From contig JAMPYE010000123.1 in NCBI GenBank assembly GCA_023700825.1, positions 1-10,131 on the forward strand: a stretch of 10,131 nt of DNA, written 5' to 3'. This DNA comes from Thermoanaerobaculia bacterium. Lineage in GTDB: Bacteria > Acidobacteriota > Thermoanaerobaculia > Gp7-AA8. Within the stretch, counting starts at the first letter, position 1. Every line of letters begins with the position of its first letter. The translations under genes and the position numbers were made by a program. Positions 1-5,510 of the stretch are shown here, piece by piece. Below the pieces are notes generated by a model. It was not told where the DNA came from. It was given only the letters and a program-made list of their open reading frames with translations, and searched no databases.

Positions 1-199
1 CTACCTTCTCGCACGCCTCCGGCCCGGTGTGCGGCGCCACAGCCACGACAAGCGCTTTCCCACCGGACGAGCATCAACACCAGCAGCGCCTGCTCCTCGC
101 CTCCCGCCTCTCGCCTTTCGCCTGCCCTGGCCTTTGGCCTTCGGCCTCTGGCCCGCTCATCGCCTCCCGCCTCTCGCCTTTCGCCTCTCGCCTGCCGTA
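1..199. other. Left flank without a convincing gene
   Basis: No reading frame here combines a plausible start, a ribosome binding site and recognisable protein sequence. The right half (97-197) is a heptamer repeat tract. On the minus strand a frame open from 73 to the edge reads KALVVAVAPHTGPEACEKV, which looks protein-like, but its only start codons are GTG at 46 and 40, without a good Shine-Dalgarno sequence. It could be the beginning of the next minus-strand gene, but I cannot support that from this window. Confidence 0.5.
97..197. repeat. Heptamer short tandem repeat (SGCCTNN)
   Basis: The tract is made of about a dozen seven-base units on the plus strand, first as CGCCTNN, then as GGCCTNN, then CGCCTNN again. 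On the minus strand the unit reads AGGCGRR or AGGCCNN. Two exact 27-base copies lie at 97-123 and 160-186, offset by 63 bases, which is nine units. The GGCC units (about 130-153) can also fold into small hairpins with three-base loops. The tract ends three bases before the DUF35 stop codon, so it forms the 3' untranslated end of the thiolase/DUF35 operon. Similar intergenic heptamer repeats (STRR elements) are known from cyanobacteria; kinship with them is not implied. Confidence 0.8.
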
Positions 200-733
200 T
201 CACTCCATCTCGAAATACAGGTCGAGCGACGTGTGCGTCGCTTCCTTGCCGGTGCGGAAGCAGGCGCGGACGCGATCGCCGATCCGGATCGGCTTCATCT
301 CCGCGACGAGATAGCTCTTCGCGATCGTGCAGACCCCTTCGATCTTCACGTCGATCTGGTAGTAGGGCGTCGGGATCTCGAGCCCGGCGCCACCGCGCTC
401 GACCAGCGTGTAGGAGTAGATGTAGCCGTGCGGATCGGGAAGCTGCTGCCACACCATCGGCTGGTGACAGTCGGGACAATCCGCGCGGGGCGGAAGCCAC
501 AGCTCGCCGTTCCCCTTGCTGATCGGGCAGCCCGCGAACACGCAGCGCGTCGCCATGAGCCGCCCCTCGGTCAGGCCCTTGAAGTACGGCGTCAGCAGGC
601 CGTAGGTGTGGAAGTGCGTCCCCTCCTCGCCAAAGCGCGGGAGCTTCACCACCCACGCGTCGCCCACGACCTCGATGGCCGACGCGGCGATCTTCGGGGA
701 TGCCAGAGCGTCTACGACAGTTTCGTTGCTCAT
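200..733 (-). CDS. DUF35 OB-fold / rubredoxin-like Zn-ribbon protein, thiolase partner
   Basis: The 177-residue protein has the DUF35 layout: an N-terminal helical part (about 40-62), a Zn ribbon (about 62-92) and an OB fold (about 96-176). The Zn ligands are Cys64, Cys69, Cys86 and Cys89; the second pair sits in the typical PPRADCPDC context. The first pair is spaced Cx4C rather than the usual Cx2C. DUF35 proteins bind thiolase-fold enzymes and are needed for their activity, as in archaeal acetoacetyl-CoA thiolase/HMG-CoA synthase, BbsA with BbsB, and the DUF35 part of ChsH2 with Ltp2. The start at 733 is chosen because AGGAGG lies six bases upstream; an ATG at 769 would lie inside the preceding gene. 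Only ten bases separate it from the thiolase stop, so the two are coupled and probably made in equal amounts. The substrate cannot be read from the sequence. Confidence 0.9.
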   Translation of the reverse strand: MSNETVVDALASPKIAASAIEVVGDAWVVKLPRFGEEGTHFHTYGLLTPYFKGLTEGRLMATRCVFAGCPISKGNGELWLPPRADCPDCHQPMVWQQLPDPHGYIYSYTLVERGGAGLEIPTPYYQIDVKIEGVCTIAKSYLVAEMKPIRIGDRVRACFRTGKEATHTSLDLYFEME

Positions 734-739
734 CGCTTG

Positions 740-745
740 CCTCCT
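740..745 (-). promoter_or_regulatory. Shine-Dalgarno of the DUF35 gene, overlapping the thiolase stop
   Basis: AGGAGG on the minus strand overlaps the TAG stop of the upstream gene (746-744) and lies six bases before the ATG at 733. The overlap fits re-initiation by ribosomes finishing the thiolase gene. Confidence 0.85.
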
Positions 746-2144
746 ACCATCCCTTCTCGAGCACGGCACAGGTCACGTGGCTGCCGACGCCGGCGTGCGA
801 GATCGCGAGCCCGCGCCTCGGGCTGTCGACCTGCAAGCTCTTCCAGTCGGCCGGCTTCTCCTTGCCGTAGCGCCGCCAGAGCGCCGGAGCGCCATGGAAC
901 TTGTCGTACTTGCCCTGGAGCTGCCACACGACCTCGCCGCACTGGAAAATGCCCGTCGCGCCGACGGCGTGCATCGTGCCTAACAGCCCTCCCGAGAGGT
1001 TCGCGGGGCACTTTCCCTGCTTCCCGGTCTTCGGGTTCACGAGATACGAGTCGCCCGAGGTCACGAACTCCTGCTCGCGGCCGTAGAGCGAGAGACCGAC
1101 GTCACCGTAGGTCTGCAGGTCCGAGATCGTAAAGGCGTCGTGCGTCTCGACGAGGTCGAGATCCTCGATCGGGTCCTTGATGCCGGCCATGCCGTACGCC
1201 ATGTACGCCGCGAAGCGTGTCGCGCCGAAGCTCTCGAAGCCGGGCCAGCGCCCGTCCTGCTTCTTCATCTCCTCGTACAGCCACCGGTAGCCCTCCTCGG
1301 TTTCGTTCGGGAGAAGTGGGATCTCCATCGGGCGCCGGTCGCCGGTGCGAAGCGTGTGCGAGCCGCCTGCGATGTAGAGCCGCACGGGCGTGTCGGTCAA
1401 CTGGTATGCGACTTCCTCGGAGCAGAGAAGCGCGGCCGCGGAGCCGACGCTCATCGCGCAACACTCGAGGAAGCGCAACGGGTCGGAGACGACGTCGCCC
1501 GCGAGCACTTCCTCGACGGTGTGATCGCCCGGCTGCTGCGAGTAGGGCGAGAAGCAGGCGTTGCGACGATTGCGAACCGCGATCTCCGCGCGCACCCGCT
1601 CGTCGACGCCGTAGACCTCCTGAAAGCGGCGCGCCATCGGCGCGTAGTAGCTCGCGTAGTTGCGCGCGAGGCGCGTCTCGAAGTCCTTGCACGCCGCGGA
1701 GGCAATGTAGTAGTTGCCGGTCCACGTCTTGACCTCGTCCATCCGCTCCCAGCCGAGGACGAGCGTGCAGTCGGAATAGCCGCTCGCGATCGACTGCGCA
1801 CCGACGAGCATCGCGGAGCCGCCCGTCGCGCCGCCCGTCTTGATGCCGACGTTAGGCAAGAGGTCGAGACCGAGGTAGTCGTGAACTTTTGCCTCGCAGA
1901 GAAGCTGGTCCTGGAAGTGGTCCGCGAACTCGCCGTACGACGCGAAATTGATCAGCGACTTCACCGCGAGCGGATCTCTCTTCAGGTCGTTCTCCTCCAG
2001 AAGCATCCGGAACGCCATCATGCAGAGTTCTTCCAGCTTCTTCTCCGGGTAGCGTTTCCTGAAATCCGACATGCCCGCCGCGACGACGTAGACGGGGCGC
2101 GTCCACTTTGGAACCCGAAGGTTTCCCGCACCGAACTTGATCAC
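744..2144 (-). CDS. Thiolase-superfamily protein (SCP-x/acetyl-CoA acetyltransferase-like), nucleophilic Cys apparently absent
   Basis: The 466-residue protein has the two-half thiolase fold of the SCP-x-like class that works with DUF35 partners. Visible landmarks are the loop GGATGGSAM (104-112), the ETHDAFT box (333-339; SCP-x proteins have HDCF here) and NLSGGLLG followed by HAVGATG (382-398), with the conserved His392. In ordinary thiolases the loop near residue 105 carries the nucleophilic Cys (CSTG or CASG); here the aligned residue is Gly105. The C-terminal Cys motif also reads SHAGVGSHV (449-457). The steroid side-chain aldolase Ltp2 is a known thiolase-fold partner of DUF35 that does not use the thiolase Cys, so a lyase or aldolase role is possible, though unproven. 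The start is GTG at 2144, with AGGAGGTG directly upstream. The length is longer than typical 390-400-residue thiolases. The gene is coupled to the DUF35 gene downstream. It probably acts in the cytoplasm on an acyl-CoA in fatty-acid, aromatic or steroid-like breakdown. Confidence 0.85.
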   Translation of the reverse strand: MIKFGAGNLRVPKWTRPVYVVAAGMSDFRKRYPEKKLEELCMMAFRMLLEENDLKRDPLAVKSLINFASYGEFADHFQDQLLCEAKVHDYLGLDLLPNVGIKTGGATGGSAMLVGAQSIASGYSDCTLVLGWERMDEVKTWTGNYYIASAACKDFETRLARNYASYYAPMARRFQEVYGVDERVRAEIAVRNRRNACFSPYSQQPGDHTVEEVLAGDVVSDPLRFLECCAMSVGSAAALLCSEEVAYQLTDTPVRLYIAGGSHTLRTGDRRPMEIPLLPNETEEGYRWLYEEMKKQDGRWPGFESFGATRFAAYMAYGMAGIKDPIEDLDLVETHDAFTISDLQTYGDVGLSLYGREQEFVTSGDSYLVNPKTGKQGKCPANLSGGLLGTMHAVGATGIFQCGEVVWQLQGKYDKFHGAPALWRRYGKEKPADWKSLQVDSPRRGLAISHAGVGSHVTCAVLEKGW

Positions 2145-2148
2145 CGTT

Positions 2149-2156
2149 CACCTCCT
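2149..2156 (-). promoter_or_regulatory. Shine-Dalgarno fixing a GTG start
   Basis: AGGAGGTG on the minus strand places its AGGAGG core six bases before GTG at 2144. This supports the GTG start of the thiolase-like gene; no ATG at a suitable distance competes. Confidence 0.85.
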
Positions 2157-2183
2157 GGACCGAGTGAATGGAATGGCAGGGTG

Positions 2184-2218
2184 AGGGCAGGCCGCGGTGG
2201 CCTGACGGCCTTCGCCCT
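2184..2218. other. Imperfect stem-loop between the small gene and the thiolase gene
   Basis: AGGGC-AGGCCG (2184-2194) pairs with CGGCCT and GCCCT (2206-2211 and 2214-2218), giving about 11 base pairs with a two-base bulge and an 11-base loop. It lies in the 89-base leader between the small minus-strand gene and the thiolase gene. No T-run follows on the minus strand, so a classical terminator is unlikely; it may attenuate read-through or stabilise an RNA end. Confidence 0.4.
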
Positions 2219-2233
2219 GTCTGGTTCGTGAAG

Positions 2234-2464
2234 TCAACCCGCGCCGAGCGAGGCGACGGGCGCCGGGGGCGCGTACTTTTCCTTCAGCGCACGCGCGCGA
2301 GCGAGCAGCGGCGCGGTTTCCTGGAAGGACTCCGACAGCAGGAGATCGTGGCCCGAATGCACCCGGAGCTCGAAGCATCCCTCGCCGAGCTCCTCGAAGG
2401 TGCAGCGGATGAAATGCTCGGCCCCTCGGATTCGCCAGATGACGACGCCTGCGCTTGTTTCCAA
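2234..2464 (-). CDS. Small protein of unknown function (76 aa)
   Basis: I do not recognise the family. The protein has a compact core (about residues 8-65) that alternates hydrophobic and charged residues like a small beta-rich domain followed by a helix: VIWRIRG, FIRCTF, FELRVH, LLLSESF, then LLARARALKEKY. There is no signal peptide or membrane segment. A low-complexity Pro/Ala/Gly tail (66-76) ends it. It contains Cys21 and Cys30 but no metal motif. The start is TTG at 2464, supported by AAGGAGG five bases upstream; no ATG or GTG fits. The good ribosome binding site and protein-like composition argue that it is real. It sits 89 bases upstream of the thiolase gene in the same direction and could be co-transcribed, but a metabolic link is speculation. 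Confidence 0.65.
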   Translation of the reverse strand: METSAGVVIWRIRGAEHFIRCTFEELGEGCFELRVHSGHDLLLSESFQETAPLLARARALKEKYAPPAPVASLGAG

Positions 2465-2469
2465 GACAG

Positions 2470-2476
2470 CCTCCTT
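2470..2476 (-). promoter_or_regulatory. Shine-Dalgarno for a TTG start
   Basis: AAGGAGG on the minus strand is five bases before TTG at 2464. It is the main evidence that the small 76-residue frame is translated and where it begins. Confidence 0.75.
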
Positions 2477-2590
2477 GCGGGGATCGCTGTCTCAGACTGA
2501 AGGCCGTCCGCTTGCGACACAAGGACGCGCAAGACATCGCGTGGTGACGAATCTCTCAATCCGCGAGTGAGAAATGGACAATGCACGAAC

Positions 2591-2604
2591 GGCGTCCCGC
2601 TTTG
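2591..2604. repeat. Partial copy of the GGCGTCCCGC intergenic motif
   Basis: GGCGTCCCGCTTTG matches 13 of 14 bases of the hairpin at 6817-6830 (GGCGTCCCGCCTTG). Here the inverted arm is degraded, so it does not fold well. It lies in the 207-base gap between the yaeQ stop and the small gene. I see nothing else there except weak promoter-like strings. Confidence 0.35.
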
Positions 2605-2648
2605 TCCGCTTCGCACAACCCGTTCGGTCTCCGCGGCGCGACGAAGGT

Positions 2649-2660
2649 CGGAGGCCTCCG
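2649..2660. terminator. Short palindrome downstream of yaeQ
   Basis: CGGAGGCCTCCG is a perfect 12-base palindrome lying 11 bases after the yaeQ stop codon. It could form only a four-pair stem and no T-run follows, so termination is a weak guess. Confidence 0.25.
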
Positions 2661-2671
2661 CTACGATCCGA

Positions 2672-3211
2672 TCACGGAATCGTCGTCGGCTCGAGTACGG
2701 TGGAAAACGTCTTGCCCGAGATCTCGACGTACAGGTGGCGCTCGGTGACCGAGAGCGACATCTTCGTCCGCCGGTCGACGAGAGGCACGATGCCGTCGAC
2801 GAAGGCGCGGTCGAACGCGTAGACCGGGATCTCCTCGCGCCGATGGATCTTCTGCCCCTCGAGCTGGGGAAGGAACTGGCGCAGGTCGCGGTGGGTGTAG
2901 AGCGCGACGCGGTCGGCCAGCTTGCTCGCTTTATGCAGCCGCTCGGCAGACGGTGCCCCGACGTCGATCCAGGCCGTCATCCGTCCCGTCGGATCGCAGA
3001 TCCGGATCGGCGGCTCGTCGGTCGTCGAGAGCCCGCGGGTGAACTCGATCCCCTCTTCGTACTCGAGGCAGTAGGCGAAGACCCGCACGATCATGTATTC
3101 GTTCGTCTCCGAGGGATGCTGCGCGAGCTTGAGGTCGAGCGTCTCGTAGACGCCACGGTCGACGTCGGCGAGCTCGACGATGAAATTGAACACGGTTGCG
3201 GTGAGCGCCAT
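2672..3211 (-). CDS. yaeQ: YaeQ family protein
   Basis: The 179-residue protein matches the YaeQ family over its whole length, close to the size of the E. coli protein (about 181). Visible family landmarks are the N-terminal MALTATVFNF, HPSETNEYM (32-40), the FTRGLSTTDEPPI stretch (57-69), WIDVGAPS (81-88) and a C-terminal strand region with MSLSVTERHLYVEI (151-164). YaeQ proteins adopt a PD-(D/E)XK-like fold; their reaction and partners are unsettled. E. coli YaeQ was once linked to RfaH-like hemolysin expression, so its role should be treated as unknown. The ATG at 3211 is the only sensible start. It has no Shine-Dalgarno sequence; CATACC lies about ten bases upstream, which may mean a leaderless or very short-leader mRNA. 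It is transcribed divergently from the reductase gene across the large palindrome. Confidence 0.93.
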   Translation of the reverse strand: MALTATVFNFIVELADVDRGVYETLDLKLAQHPSETNEYMIVRVFAYCLEYEEGIEFTRGLSTTDEPPIRICDPTGRMTAWIDVGAPSAERLHKASKLADRVALYTHRDLRQFLPQLEGQKIHRREEIPVYAFDRAFVDGIVPLVDRRTKMSLSVTERHLYVEISGKTFSTVLEPTTIP

Positions 3212-3379
3212 CGGGCAAGGGTATGACAGTTCGCGGGCGATCCGGCACGACTTCGGCAGGACGGTCGCATCGTTGGTCGCGGGAGCCGACGGTCACATCG
3301 CGCGTGAGCACGACGCACGTCATCGGCTCATGCCTCCGGCGCCGCTGCCGCGGCGCGCACAGAATTCGCGACACCGCCT

Positions 3380-3399
3380 CCCACCGCTTACGCGGTGGG
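3380..3399. repeat. Hairpin, left half-element
   Basis: CCCACCGC-TTAC-GCGGTGGG is a perfect eight-pair stem with a four-base loop. Read on the minus strand the loop context is GCGTAAGC, matching the right-hand hairpin in inverted orientation. Confidence 0.75.
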
Positions 3400-3495
3400 C
3401 TATTTAGAAACGGCCGCTTCCGCGGCCGCGGGAGGCGACGACCTCCGCAGCGAGATCCGCGCAAGTGGCCGCGGAAGCGGCCGCATTCTAAATAG

Positions 3496-3515
3496 CCCCG
3501 CGCGTGAGCGCGGGG
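3496..3515. repeat. Hairpin, right half-element
   Basis: CCCCGCGC-GTGA-GCGCGGGG is a perfect eight-pair stem with a four-base loop. Directly before it is CTAAATAG, as directly outside the left hairpin in mirror image. The A+T-rich CTAAATAG next to a G+C-rich hairpin recalls the asymmetric foot of REP elements. Confidence 0.75.
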
Positions 3516-3647
3516 GAGCGTGCGAAAACGACAATCCGCGCCGCGGCAGCGGCGCTTTCTCATGCGTCGCGCGTGAGCGCAGCGCTGCGGCCCCGAGAGC
3601 TTCCCGATTCCCGGGCGCGAACTCGGCGCTTGTCCTATCATCGCTCC

Positions 3648-4694
3648 ATGCCGAACTGGATGATCTACGGCGCAAACGGCTACACGGGCCAGCTCATCGC
3701 GCGCGAGGCCGTGAAGCGCGGTCACAAGCCGATTCTCGCCGCGCGCTCGGCCGCCGCGCTGGAGCCACTCTCCCGCGAGCTCTCGCTCACGACTCGCGCG
3801 TTCGCGCTCGACGACGCCACGGCGCTCGACAAGGCGCTCGCGGGCGTCGACGCCGTCGTCCACTGCGCCGGCCCGTTCGTCCACACGAGCAGGCCGATGG
3901 TCGACGCGTGCCTTCGCACCGCGACCCACTACCTCGACATCACCGGCGAGATTGCCGTTTTCGAATCGATCCTCCGGCGCGGCGACGACGCTGCGCGCGC
4001 CGGTGTCGCCCTCGTTCCCGGCGTCGGCTTCGACGTCGTCCCCTCCGATTGTCTCGCCGCGCTTCTCGCCGCGCGCATGCCCGACGCGACCGCGCTCGAA
4101 CTCGCCTTCTACGCGAAGGGCGGCACGCTCAGTCGCGGCACCCTCCGCACGATGATCGAGGGGCTTCACCTGGGCGGCGCGATTCGCCGCGACGGGCGCA
4201 TCGTCGGCGTCCCGACGGCCTGGGATGCGAAGGACATCCCGTTCGACTGTGGAACGCGCCACGCGATGACGATTCCCTGGGGCGACGTCTCCACCGCGTG
4301 GCACACGACGAAGATCCCGAACATCCGCGTCTACGTGGCGGCCTCGCCCCGATCGGTTGCTCGCATGCGCCGGATGCGGCCCTTCCTGCCGATCTTCGCG
4401 TTCACGCCGCTTCGCCGCCTGCTGCAGACGGCCGCCGGCCGGAAGCAGGGCCCCGGCGCGCAGGCGCGCGAGCGCGCCAGCGTCCATCTTTGGGGTCAGG
4501 TCTCGAAGTCGGGCGCGCAGCCGGTCACGATGACCATGTGCACGGCCGAGGGCTACCGGTTCACGGCGGAAGCCGCCGTCTCGAGCGTCGAGAGAATCAT
4601 GTCGGGAGCGGTCGCGCCCGGAGCGTGGACCCCGGCGCGAGCGTTCGGCGCCGGCTTCGCGCAGGCCGTCGGGGCGACACTGACGAGCGAGTGA
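3648..4694 (+). CDS. Saccharopine dehydrogenase-like NAD(P)-binding reductase (trans-acting enoyl reductase type)
   Basis: The 348-residue protein begins with a Rossmann nucleotide-binding motif, GANGYTG (8-14), right after the first strand. Family marks are AARS (31-34), VVHCAGPFVH (70-79), HYLDITGE (94-101) and PGVGFDVVPSD (124-134). These belong to the saccharopine dehydrogenase-like group that includes mycobacterial trans-acting enoyl reductase Rv2953; the classical lysine pathway enzyme is a more distant relative. It probably reduces a C=C or C=N bond of an unidentified, perhaps lipid-linked, substrate with NAD(P)H in the cytoplasm. The frame is open upstream to 3504, but that part is low-complexity and runs into the palindrome, so ATG at 3648, directly before the Rossmann strand, is the start. 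No Shine-Dalgarno sequence is present; TATCAT ends eight bases before the ATG, suggesting a leaderless mRNA. It stands alone and converges on the DUF1801 gene. Confidence 0.88.
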   Translation: MPNWMIYGANGYTGQLIAREAVKRGHKPILAARSAAALEPLSRELSLTTRAFALDDATALDKALAGVDAVVHCAGPFVHTSRPMVDACLRTATHYLDITGEIAVFESILRRGDDAARAGVALVPGVGFDVVPSDCLAALLAARMPDATALELAFYAKGGTLSRGTLRTMIEGLHLGGAIRRDGRIVGVPTAWDAKDIPFDCGTRHAMTIPWGDVSTAWHTTKIPNIRVYVAASPRSVARMRRMRPFLPIFAFTPLRRLLQTAAGRKQGPGAQARERASVHLWGQVSKSGAQPVTMTMCTAEGYRFTAEAAVSSVERIMSGAVAPGAWTPARAFGAGFAQAVGATLTSE

Positions 4695-4775
4695 GCCCGG
4701 GGGCCCTCGGAGTCACTGAACGTCCCGCGGGGCAGGACGAAGGAGAGTAGACGCCCCATGTGGCGCAAGCACTCC

Positions 4776-4855
4776 TGCCTGCGCGTCGCCGAAGGCGACC
4801 TTGAGAGTCCGGCCTGACGCCTCGACAGGGCGGCGCTTCGCGCCGCGCGCAGGCA
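4776..4855. terminator. Branched stem-loop structure between convergent genes
   Basis: TGCCTGCGCG (4776-4785) pairs with CGCGCAGGCA (4846-4855) and encloses two perfect hairpins: GTCGCC-GAA-GGCGAC (4785-4799) and GCGGCGC-TTC-GCGCCGC (4830-4846). The outer stem shares one base with each inner hairpin, so not every pair can form at once. It lies in the middle of the 207-base gap between two convergent stop codons, a natural place for a bidirectional terminator or REP-like element. There is no T-run on either strand, so intrinsic termination is uncertain. Confidence 0.5.
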
Positions 4856-4886
4856 AGGGCGACTACGCCACATCCCGGCCGGTGCC

Positions 4887-4900
4887 TGCCCCGGCGGGCA
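4887..4900 (-). terminator. Hairpin directly after the DUF1801 stop
   Basis: TGCCC-(4 bases)-GGGCA forms a perfect five-pair stem starting one base beyond the TGA of the minus-strand gene. No T-run follows; it may protect the mRNA 3' end or assist termination. Confidence 0.4.
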
Positions 4901-4901
4901 G

Positions 4902-5312
4902 TCACTTCGTCTTCATCGATTTCACCGAATCGGTGATCAGCTTCTTGAGCGTCGGCATGTGCACGTCATCGAGTGTCTTGACGTAGAGACACGACACGCC
5001 GGTCTTGTGCTTGCCGAGCTTCGCCATCAGCTCCGCGGGCGCGACGAAGCCGGTCAGCAGGTAGATCGTCAGGTCCTGCTTGCGCGGCGCGAAGCCGGTG
5101 GCGAACCAGTCCCCTTCCCGCCCGCTCGCGTACTTGTAGTGGTAGGTGCCGAAGCCGACCATGCTCGTGCCCCACATCTTCGGCTCCTCCTTCGTGATCT
5201 TCCTCATCAGCTCGACCAGCGTGAAGCAGTCGCGCCGCTTGCGCTCGTCGGCGATGCCCTCGAGAAACTTCGTCACGCTCGCGTCGTTCACCTTGGTCTT
5301 CAGTTCTGCCAT
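4902..5312 (-). CDS. DUF1801 domain-containing protein
   Basis: The 136-residue protein has the usual DUF1801 size and layout: an N-terminal helical part with DASVTKFLEGI and ERKRRDCFTLVELM (about 10-37), then the core KMWGTSMVGFGTYHYKYAS (45-63), a WFATGFAPRKQDLTIYL strand pair (69-85) and a C-terminal helix after VKTLDDVHM. Members of this family are small cytoplasmic proteins; the fold is related to the YdhG/iron-chaperone-like (frataxin-like) group, but no reaction is established. Although the frame stays open far upstream across the antisense of the phosphatase gene, ATG at 5312 is chosen because AGGAG lies six bases before it and the family homology begins there. It is divergent from the phosphatase gene. 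Confidence 0.9.
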   Translation of the reverse strand: MAELKTKVNDASVTKFLEGIADERKRRDCFTLVELMRKITKEEPKMWGTSMVGFGTYHYKYASGREGDWFATGFAPRKQDLTIYLLTGFVAPAELMAKLGKHKTGVSCLYVKTLDDVHMPTLKKLITDSVKSMKTK

Positions 5313-5510
5313 CGCTCGCTCCTGTGAGTTTTGTGTAGCGGAATCATCACAGAGTCGGGAGGGAGTTGGAACCCGCATGGCGACTCCCCGGAGGACTGTC
5401 ACACCGGCGCCCGCGCACCGCCTCACTCGATTTTGTGCCCGCTGCCGCTGACAACGCGAGCGCGCGGACGCACATTGTTGACATCGAACGCCGAAGTTAA
5501 GGAGGCCGCC
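5313..5510. promoter_or_regulatory. Divergent intergenic region, DUF1801 gene / phosphatase gene
   Basis: This 198-base region must hold both promoters. A perfect TTGACA lies at 5478-5483 on the plus strand, but nothing resembling a -10 box sits at the right distance; 17 bases on is the ribosome binding site. AAGGAGG at 5499-5505, five bases before ATG 5511, is a strong Shine-Dalgarno sequence, and AGGAG (5323-5319, minus) serves the DUF1801 gene. No clear operator or terminator is visible. Confidence 0.5.

Larger units (their letters stand above)
3339..3555. repeat. Large nested inverted repeat (REP/BIME-like)
   Basis: Two half-elements face each other. Outermost, a 19-base arm at 3339-3357 is the exact reverse complement of 3537-3555 (CGCGCCGCGGCAGCGGCGC). 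Inside these, two small hairpins flank the centre at 3380-3399 and 3496-3515. Innermost, 3397-3427 pairs with 3467-3498 over about 30 bases with a single AC/TGC difference; the pairing includes CTATTTAG/CTAAATAG and a GGCCGCTTCCGCGGCC arm. The 39-base centre carries a further GGAGG/CCTCC hairpin (3431-3446). The stretches between the outer arms and the small hairpins are only loosely alike, so this looks like two diverged copies of one element in inverted orientation. No coding sequence is visible inside. It lies between two divergent gene starts, an unusual place for REP-type elements. Confidence 0.85.
3299..3578 (+). repeat. Three dispersed copies of CGCGCGTGAGC
   Basis: The 11-mer occurs at 3299-3309, 3499-3509 and 3568-3578, all on the plus strand and all within the yaeQ/reductase intergenic region. 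The first and third copies share one more base on the left (TCGCGCGTGAGC). The middle copy forms the loop and inner stem of the hairpin at 3496-3515. A related form, CGCGTAAGC, is on the minus strand within the hairpin at 3380-3399. Confidence 0.6.

Noticed and set aside
1..58. Minus-strand start of a further gene (KALVVAVAPHTGPEACEKV)
   Set aside because: The sequence looks protein-like, but the only start codons (GTG at 46 and 40) would cut into it and lack a good Shine-Dalgarno sequence, and the window ends too soon to judge.
97..197. CRISPR array
   Set aside because: Units are seven bases with no spacers; the two 27-base copies are parts of the same tandem tract.
29..1132. Long plus-strand open frame (367 codons) over the left end and DUF35/thiolase
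   Set aside because: It is antisense to well-supported genes, is Arg/Ala/Pro-rich low complexity, and has no ribosome binding site. Long antisense frames are expected in GC-rich genes.
3339..3555. Palindrome as ends of an insertion sequence or an integron/attachment site
   Set aside because: There is no transposase or integrase frame inside or nearby, no room for one, and no target-site duplication that I can see.
3395..4750. Plus-strand frame overlapping the palindrome and reductase gene
   Set aside because: Its composition is Arg/Ala-rich and it is a shifted frame of the reductase; the reductase frame carries the Rossmann motif.
5478..5483. TTGACA as a -35 box for the phosphatase gene
   Set aside because: No -10 box lies 16-18 bases downstream; that position is the ribosome binding site.
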